Source of the DNA: Odontocerum albicorne
Taxonomy: Eukaryota; Arthropoda; Insecta; Trichoptera; Odontoceridae
Assembly: GCA_949825065.1 (NCBI GenBank)
Contig: OX463859.1
Coordinates: forward strand, 15,147,220-15,211,219
Length of the DNA: 64,000 bases
Direction: 5' to 3'
Each line of letters starts with the position of its first letter. Positions within the stretch are counted from its first letter, which is position 1. The position numbers and the translations under genes are program-made. The notes under the pieces were generated by a model. The model saw only the letters and a program-made list of their open reading frames with translations. It did no database searches and had not been told where the DNA came from. Of this stretch, positions 57,323 to 64,000 are shown one piece after another.

Positions 57323-58034
57323 GTAGGATTATAGTTTCCAAATTGATTATATAATAGCTATGATGATTACTAATTTTCAATAGAATGGAACTAAGAAGAG
57401 ACAGTGGTTTTTATTGATTATAGTAGGAGGCAACAGACATTGGCATAATTTATATCAATCAGGCCTTGTCTAGAGCATGTAGTCCCAATGTTCAGACAAA
57501 CTAGCATGTGTTGTGAGTCACAATCATGTTCAATGTTGCTTTCATTCCACAATTGCTTCCAATTTAGCGGGTCTAGTAAATAAGATGAAGCATTGCCATT
57601 TTTCTCATTAACTGGGATGATTTATTTATTCATGGTAAATATTTTTTTTCTGTGTTGTGAATAAAATGTTTAAAATAAAAACATTACATCAAAAATATTG
57701 TTTGCTTCCTATTTTACATATCTCTTCACTCGTGTGTGTTTTTCTGTGCAGTTAGTGTTTTGTCTATGGTATATTGGGTAAAAAGGAATTTCTGTTTTGG
57801 TTAATGGAGGGAAAAGTTAAGCAAGCACTGGGCTAAGTGGTAAAAACTCAAACAAAATAAAACTTATAATACATGTTGAATAAAGAATGGTTTACTTTCT
57901 TAAGAAATTCTAAATGTAATTTTAACTATTTTAGAATAATTATCCATTCTCCAGATAACATAGTCATTAAATACTAACCAAATGAAATATTAAGGGGAGA
58001 TTTTCTATTTCATACTTATCAGACTTATGTTGAA
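57323..58034. other. Intergenic, nothing recognised
   Basis: AT-rich sequence with no frame, repeat or structure that I could support. Confidence 0.4.
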
Positions 58035-58508
58035 TAGGGTGACCATCTTTGAGGGTTTCATCTAGAGTCTCAGGGTTTCAACCCCATCTCTGGTAATTTT
58101 GTAATAATATCTAAAATTAAATTAACCGTAAATCAGTCATATCAATGAAAATAAATACGTTTGATATAATCTCCGCGAATCTCGCACGCAACGCGTGCAT
58201 GCTGCGTGTGGGATCAGACTAATATGAAATATAATTTTCACTTAAGGTAAACATCCCAATTTCTAGTTATTTCTCTATTTTATAAAAATATGTTAGTTAT
58301 CATAATTATTTTTAATGATTATTATGATCCTACACTACTTGATTAAAAGAAAAGTACATTTGTTTAGACATTGATAGAAACGAATACTTTTTTTGTTTTT
58401 ATTTGCTAGTGTTTTATTTTTATACACATCTCGGATTTCCCATTATAGGAGACCTTTCTTTTTTCTCACAATCTCAGGGTTCATATAAACTGAAATTTGG
58501 TCACCCTA
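58035..58508. mobile_element. hAT-like MITE with TAGGGTGACCA ends, 474 bp
   Basis: Ends TAGGGTGACCATCTTTGAGG and, reverse-complemented, TAGGGTGACCAAATTTCAG are flanked by a perfect 8-bp duplication ATGTTGAA (58027-58034 and 58509-58516). TCTCAGGGTT occurs in both halves. No ORF. Confidence 0.88.
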
Positions 58509-59345
58509 ATGTTGAATTGAGCAAATACTATAGAGCTAAGATGTAATGTAGATTATATTAATATAACTAATTTGTTTTGATTAAAAATACAAATTTCGTA
58601 ATTGAAATAACGTGGTTTACATGTGAAGTACATCAAAATTCTAAATGTCAGTTTGACACATCAGCACCGTACATTTTCATTTAAGGAATCGGGAGATGTG
58701 TGGCTCGCTTCTCCTCGAGTCAGAAATTATAAATGAAAATTATACTGTATTTTAATAAAAAAATAAAAATAAAAGCGAAAATGTACTACTAAAAGATATC
58801 GGTAAAAAATACTGACGCTTAATTTGCTTCAGAATGACATTTGTAACCATAGATGTATTGTGATCCATAGATAGTTGGCATAAGACAGAGTGATGAAAGA
58901 TGTAAGGATAATATTTTAACTAGCGATAAAAAAGGTTATATTTTTAACTATCTTGAAAGATACAAGTAAGAACCTATTTTCCTGCAAGGATATGCCAATC
59001 TTTAAATATTATATTTAGTTTTTGGAGAAATAAGAATAACTAATCAGAAAAAGATTTGATCAGTTTGAATTATTTTCAAACTTTTTAGAATGCTCCACAT
59101 ACTATTTTACAACAAAATTTGCTTCTAGTAAGAATGGTTTAACTAGTATTAAAACTAGATGTTAAAAGACCCATATGCAAAAATCTGATTGATATCCTTT
59201 TTACTTTGTATATCGTTATGTTGATGGAAAATTAGCATTATACCTCACATATTGAAAGTTACCCTGCCAGAACGTTTTTCCAACTGTTTTCTGAATACTA
59301 TCATGTTAGCTTCTAGATTGTTAGATACATCAGTGAACACAAATA

Positions 59346-59804
59346 TATATCTGTACCCTAGATCAGTGCTTCCCAAATTGGGGGCCGCGGGATTTCTCGT
59401 GGGGGTCGCGAAAATATCCAGTACAAAGTACAAATATTCATGTGAGTATTAAATTATTTCATGTGAGTATAGTTTTTTTATTTAAAAAAAAAGTTTTTAA
59501 GCAAGTTCCTATAATTTTGTGTTGAATGTAAATATGTGTATTTTAATTGTAATAATTATTGCCAAATAAATCTTCAACTATAAAAAAAATGTTTGGGGGG
59601 GGGGGGATTAATTACTTCAGATTTAGGGGGCCGTTACATGAAAGTAATTGGGAAGCACTTCCCTAGAGTATAAACCACGGGAGTCACATTTTACCCCAGA
59701 GTATAAACGACGTTGCATCATACAATTCATGTATGACGCATATGACGTTTATCCGCTAAGGTGTAAAGTGACTTCCGTGGTTTATCCTCTAGGGTACAGA
59801 TATA
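59346..59804. repeat. Inverted-repeat element interrupted by a hAT MITE
   Basis: TATATCTGTACCCTAGA on the left and GTGACTTCCGTGGTTTATCC, then TCTAGGGTACAGATATA, on the right are inverted partners once the MITE at 59364-59660 is removed; the left half resumes at 59661 with CTAGAGTATAAACCACGGGA then GTCAC. The interior is itself roughly palindromic (AGTATAAACGACG against CGTTTATCC). The host element is about 155 bp and has no ORF. Confidence 0.8.
59364..59660. mobile_element. hAT MITE, 297 bp, copy 2 (inverted to copy 1)
   Basis: It starts CAGTGCTTCCCAAATTGGGG and ends GTAATTGGGAAGCACTT. The flanking 8-mers CCCTAGAT (59356-59363) and CCCTAGAG (59661-59668) match at seven positions. It is nearly identical to copy 1 at 54134-54431 in reverse orientation and sits inside the arm of another inverted-repeat element. 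Confidence 0.9.
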
Positions 59805-60469
59805 AATACGTAAAATTTTCTCCAGTCAACAATATTGAGAGAGAAATCCAGGAATAAATGATTTCTTGAAAAGAGCGCAAGAATTGACGATTTCTCTGAA
59901 TAAAATGCGTTTCCTGAAGTGGAAAGAAATAAATATTAGGTGAGTAAATGAAGATCTTGGAAATGATGGTTCCTGGAGATGAACCTTGGCCTACTTGAAG
60001 AGCGCTGAACAGACTCTGAGTAGGGGTAAATAAATGTAAGGTGACCATGCAGAGATGGGATATCTTGAATGAAAGTAGCATTAAATGTGATAATTATGCT
60101 ATACAGGACGCATAACACATGCTAGTTTATCCAAACATGCTCTGAGCAAGACCTGATGGATGTGAGTGATAGCGCACTGGGATATTTGTTGCTTCGTACT
60201 GGAAATACACATATGTGGCATTATTAATAAATTATGGTCCAGACACGAAAATTAAATGGTAAACAAACATTTGAGATTCAATATTTATTTTCTGCCTTGT
60301 GTCCTCTATAGAGCGGATGTGCGTCAATTTCATATTCAACAACATTAAGTAGCACTTACTTGTACTATATATCTCACTATGTTCAACAGCAGCTGTATTA
60401 CTAACTTTATATCCACTTCTTCTAGCACTTTGGTAGCACATTTTTCTTTTATGTTCACTTCATCTTTAT

Positions 60470-60545
60470 CAGTGTTTCCCAAACTTTTTCGGACTACTGC
60501 CCGAAAGATATTTTATCAGACTACTGCCCGAGTAATAATTTTCAT
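60470..60545. repeat. Single hAT-like terminus
   Basis: TCAGTGTTTCCCAAACTTTT followed by two near copies of CGGACTACTGCCCG is the usual look of an hAT end with repeated subterminal motifs. No matching right end was found, so the copy is broken. Confidence 0.5.
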
Positions 60546-62380
60546 CAGCTGTAACAAAATTATATTTTTAACAAAATGAGTAGGTATTTGAAAATAATAT
60601 TTTAGTATGTATGAAGTTAAGGCTGGTTGTCATTTTGTAAATGATGGTTCATAAGTCGCGTTCTAATGCTCCTTTCTATTTAAGGCCTTGTTGTGGATCT
60701 CAACGCTTTGATTCTTACAGCAGCCGACTTTTATACTGTAGCAGTAGATAGGTCCACCCGCCAGCCTGGCCGGGCGCATTCCATGTTAGAGTCTATGGAT
60801 TCTAATTTCAACAAGAGTGACATTTTGTTTTATATACATATTACAATTTTGACAGATGTTATATTATATTTCATTCTGTAAAATATATTTTTAGATAAAT
60901 GTTGAATAATTGAGATATTTGTTTCATTATGGATAACTCTCCTAAAATACGGAAAGCATAAAATACGGTTGGTGCAAGATTCGCTGTGGCGCCGTTCGAG
61001 ATTTTTCGAGTTGAATATCCTCTGGTTGAAGTTTCTTAATCCTCAGCAGCACTCTCTTGTACTCTTTGAGGTTACGTGGTATTCCGGCTCGACGTAATTC
61101 AACTACTGATCTCTGCTGTTGAAAACGCTCAATAATCGTCATCAGTGATACCTCGACATACATAATTTGTTCGAATAATTTACTCAAGATTTGCAAGATA
61201 AAGTTCGAGCATTTTCGTTCATTTCTCTGTTAACATGTTCGCAATAAAACTTTAGGGTGCCTTTTAAATTATGTAAAAATAATAATATTTGAAACTTGAG
61301 CGTGACTGATTGGTTACATATTAAAATTTCTTCAGTTAATGGTCATACAAAGCTTTATCCATATACATAAAATATCAATAATTACATGACATTTTTTATA
61401 TATCATTATTTAGATCAAGCAGAGATAGAAAACACTTTTTTCTTAATGTTTTTACTTTCATAATACGCATTTACAGAAAAATTCTCAGTATAAACCGACA
61501 TAAATTTACAACTTTGTATTATCTCCACTTATAAATATTATTGAAAACCACAGATAACATAGAAAAATATTGTTTCTTCTTTTCATTGGTCACTGACAAA
61601 GTTTTTATCTATGGTTTTATAAAACAAATATCTTTGTCTTTGCATTCTTCAATTCAAAATTGATTCGCTTCTTTGATATGATTATTTTCTTTTTTTGGGT
61701 TTATTTTGGCATTAATATATAATGCATTGCCATGGTTTATTTGCAGTAGCGAACGAAAGTTTTCTGAACCCGGAGATGACAACATCTGTGTCCCCTTGCA
61801 CAAAAAGTGTCGTATGGGAATAAGGTGGAAGCTCAAGGCGAAACCTGTAGATGTATTTCAATGTGTAATATGGTTTGTTGTACACATACATGTATAGTTT
61901 TCGAACTAAATAATAAAAATATATGCAGAAAAATATTAGAGAATATATGAAAAATAGGAACATAACTAAATGTTAAATATAAAAAAACAAAATATTTGTA
62001 CATAAGTCTTTTCATTCCATTCAACATATCTGAATTGGTGATTCGGACATATTGAAGATCTTGGCTGGGAGTAATCGAGCTTCCGGGTTAAGAATTACTG
62101 AAGTATGCAATGAACTCGCGGTTCGTCATTGCACGTGTTGGTAATACTACCGCACGTTAATATATGATACTCGTACACAAAACTCTGCGCGTGCGAGTAT
62201 TGTTATTTAGCGAACTCTTACTAGATGGGTACGGGTTACGTCAGGAACCAACCCCGAAAGCGTCGGGTGAAAGTCAAACATCGTACCAACTAGCTCATCA
62301 GGTGCATATCACAGTTATTGTATGTGAATAAAAAATGTTTTAAATTTTTCGAAAGCCATACATGCTTCCGAAAATGAAGA
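60546..62380. other. Intergenic, one unassigned minus-strand frame
   Basis: A minus-strand frame 61196-60942 (84 codons, with SVVELRRAGIPRNLKEYKRV and KLQPEDIQLEKS) has protein-like composition but no family that I know. It could be an exon or a repeat piece. The remainder is AT-rich with nothing supported. Confidence 0.35.
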
Positions 62381-62389
62381 TATAGGTGG

Positions 62390-62760
62390 CGGATCTTCAT
62401 TAACATCTTCATCCTCTTCTGCTGTTGTCCTTAACTTTGCGTTCCCCCTCTATCCTCTTCAGGGTGGGTTCTCAGACAGCATATCTCATTCAGGGCCACA
62501 CCCACCTAACCAGCGTGACTAAATTAGATCTGCTTTAGAGAAGACATCACCTGCCGAGTAGCACAAGGCTAGTCCTAAAGTTCGAAGGATAAAGGATTTA
62601 GCATTCCAAGAAGAGTTTAACAATTTTCTGAGCAGGCTGTTCCGAGTGTTAAACGTCCATTTCACATTGTCGCAATGGGATTTGAATGAAAGGGTCCAAT
62701 TGAGAGTGAAATCAAGATATTTGGGTGTAGTTCCAGTCTTGTATAATTTCAAATTATATT
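62390..62760 (-). pseudogene. Non-LTR reverse transcriptase fragment
   Basis: The minus frame 62752-62519 reads TPKYLDFTLNWTLSFKSHCD, then a TRNSLLRKLLNSSWNAK block and LRTLGLALCYSAGD. This is the region after the polymerase core of jockey/RTE-type elements (typical text: KYLGVTLDRTLTYKxH, RNxLLRKLxGTxWGA, LRTxALALVYSxAEY). It is bounded by stops and lacks the polymerase motifs. A further decayed stretch of the same element probably continues to about 62390. Confidence 0.68.
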
Positions 62761-63619
62761 GAGTTCACGACTTGGTATGTATCACCTTGATACATATTCA
62801 GAGGATCTGTATTTAAGAATTCAGTTAGTACTCTTATTAGCGACATTGGAGTCACTCAACCTCCCTTATTTCGTTAATAGGTTAAGCTAGTTAGGAGGTG
62901 GTCTTGAGGTGATAATAATAGTCAGGAAACAGCGCTATACCAAATTATTTAAAAAAAAATAAAAGCATTTTCAGAATGACACTAGAGACAGTATAATGGT
63001 TGTGTTTATTTGGCAGATAATGGGCCTGTATTGTGTTTGAGGGATTAGTTGACTTATGATTTTGGAGCATTAATGGTTTAGTTTATTACTTGAGGATTAT
63101 AAACCCTCTTCCATCTAACAATACTGAAAGATAGTGGAAATTTAAGATCGTGTATTAAGGCGAGCCCATTTAGCCTCGGTATTATCATTTCCATCATAAA
63201 TAGAAATGATCGTGCTACATAATAATATGAAATTAACTGTAGATGATTTGTAGATTCAGATAATGGTGCATCCTGATAGTTCTATGTAAGGATTTCTATA
63301 TCATTATCAGGGTTGAGAGTTGTAGAGTCGACAAAAAGAATTACGGCTCCAACTCCGGAAATTTAGAATGTTTGACTCAGACTTTACTTGCAGTATATAT
63401 ATTGCTAACCATATGTTATACTTAATTATGTGATGTGACTATTTAAATGTAGGTATTTTGGAAATAATATCTGTGTGGATCATATTACACGCTATTTGTA
63501 CTAAATGGTACATACTATAGTTCATAATTTCATAATGTAATTTATGTAGCCAATAAGTCTTAAAAAACGTAATAAATTTGAAGTCCTGGACTAGAACTTA
63601 ACTTCTAAAAAGTTTAGGT

Positions 63620-64000
63620 AGTAGTTTTGTATTTCTCAGATAAATGTCGTTAGAATAGATTTTTCATTGCTTACTTCGTTCCAAACATGCTGAATGTATA
63701 TTATTATGAAAGGTAAGAGTTTACCAGATGGGAGGACGAAGTTGAGAGGGACGCAACCCGACTGCTGCAGGCACAGGATTGGAGGGTCGAGGCGGAAGAC
63801 AGGAGTTGGAGGTGAAGATTGACGGAGACCAAAGCTCGATATGTGCTGTAAGACCATCGAAAGAAAGAAGAGTTTACCTAACTAACTAGTGCTGTTTTTT
63901 GGCGGCATTTTGAAGATGGAATAAAATAAGTTGTTGTTTCGGTGCTTGATGCTTTTTTACTACTGCAAAAGAACAAATACGACACAAACAAAAAAATAGA
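63620..64000 (+). mobile_element. Mariner 5' region carrying a tiny LINE insertion, cut by window edge
   Basis: Positions 63620-63715 and 63880-64000 align with the mariner copy at 2385-2460 and 2722-2880 (GCTGAATGTATA, AAAGGTA, TTTTGAAGATGGAA, CTACTGCAAAAGAACAAATA). Between them, 63726-63867 is a 142-bp insert encoding RLLQAQDWRVEAEDRSWR, a LINE C-terminal tail. The insert is flanked by AAGAGTTTACC at 63715-63725 and 63868-63878, an 11-bp target duplication. The mariner coding part is beyond the window. Confidence 0.72.

Overview
The window is AT-rich nuclear DNA from an animal, almost certainly an insect. It has intron-split genes with GT/AG junctions and no bacterial-style operons. It also holds a mariner remnant that closely resembles the Bombyx-type mariners, several other mariners, piggyBac and hAT elements, tRNA-derived SINEs and non-LTR retrotransposon tails. 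A moth or butterfly is plausible, but nothing here proves the order.

Three host genes can be assembled from exons by reading frame, splice sites and family similarity. (1) On the minus strand at 5140-14130 there is a four-exon hexosaminidase D-type GH20 glycosidase with an N-terminal membrane anchor. (2) On the plus strand at 25030-50588 there is a nineteen-exon gene for a CIP2A-type protein, an armadillo-like N-terminal half followed by a coiled-coil C-terminal half. Its coding length is about 2.5 kb spread over 25.6 kb, because the introns are full of transposons. (3) On the minus strand at 54742-56032 there is a two-exon C2H2 zinc-finger protein with eight fingers and an acidic N-terminus. 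A possible orphan terminal exon lies at 53548-53658.

Most of the rest is mobile DNA. The left end (1-784) holds an hAT/ZBED-type transposase that runs off the window. The region 1200-4000 has MITEs and broken mariner/Tc1 genes. The first intron of the hexosaminidase gene carries a mariner derivative that has kept only its DNA-binding domain between 158-bp inverted arms. The region 15.9-23.2 kb holds SINEs, an unclassified 2.27-kb DNA transposon with 36-bp terminal repeats, a 119-bp-arm foldback, and a complete piggyBac element with an intact 591-residue transposase. The CIP2A introns carry a 32-bp minisatellite, a fourfold 63-bp in-frame tandem repeat, pogo-like and hAT-like elements, two inactivated mariners (one nested inside an hAT element) and a 146-bp TA microsatellite. 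The right arm (52-64 kb) has hAT MITEs with clear 8-bp target duplications, two of them nested inside older foldback elements.

All calls come from reading the sequence by eye. Exon models rest on frame continuity and remembered family features, not on transcripts or database searches.
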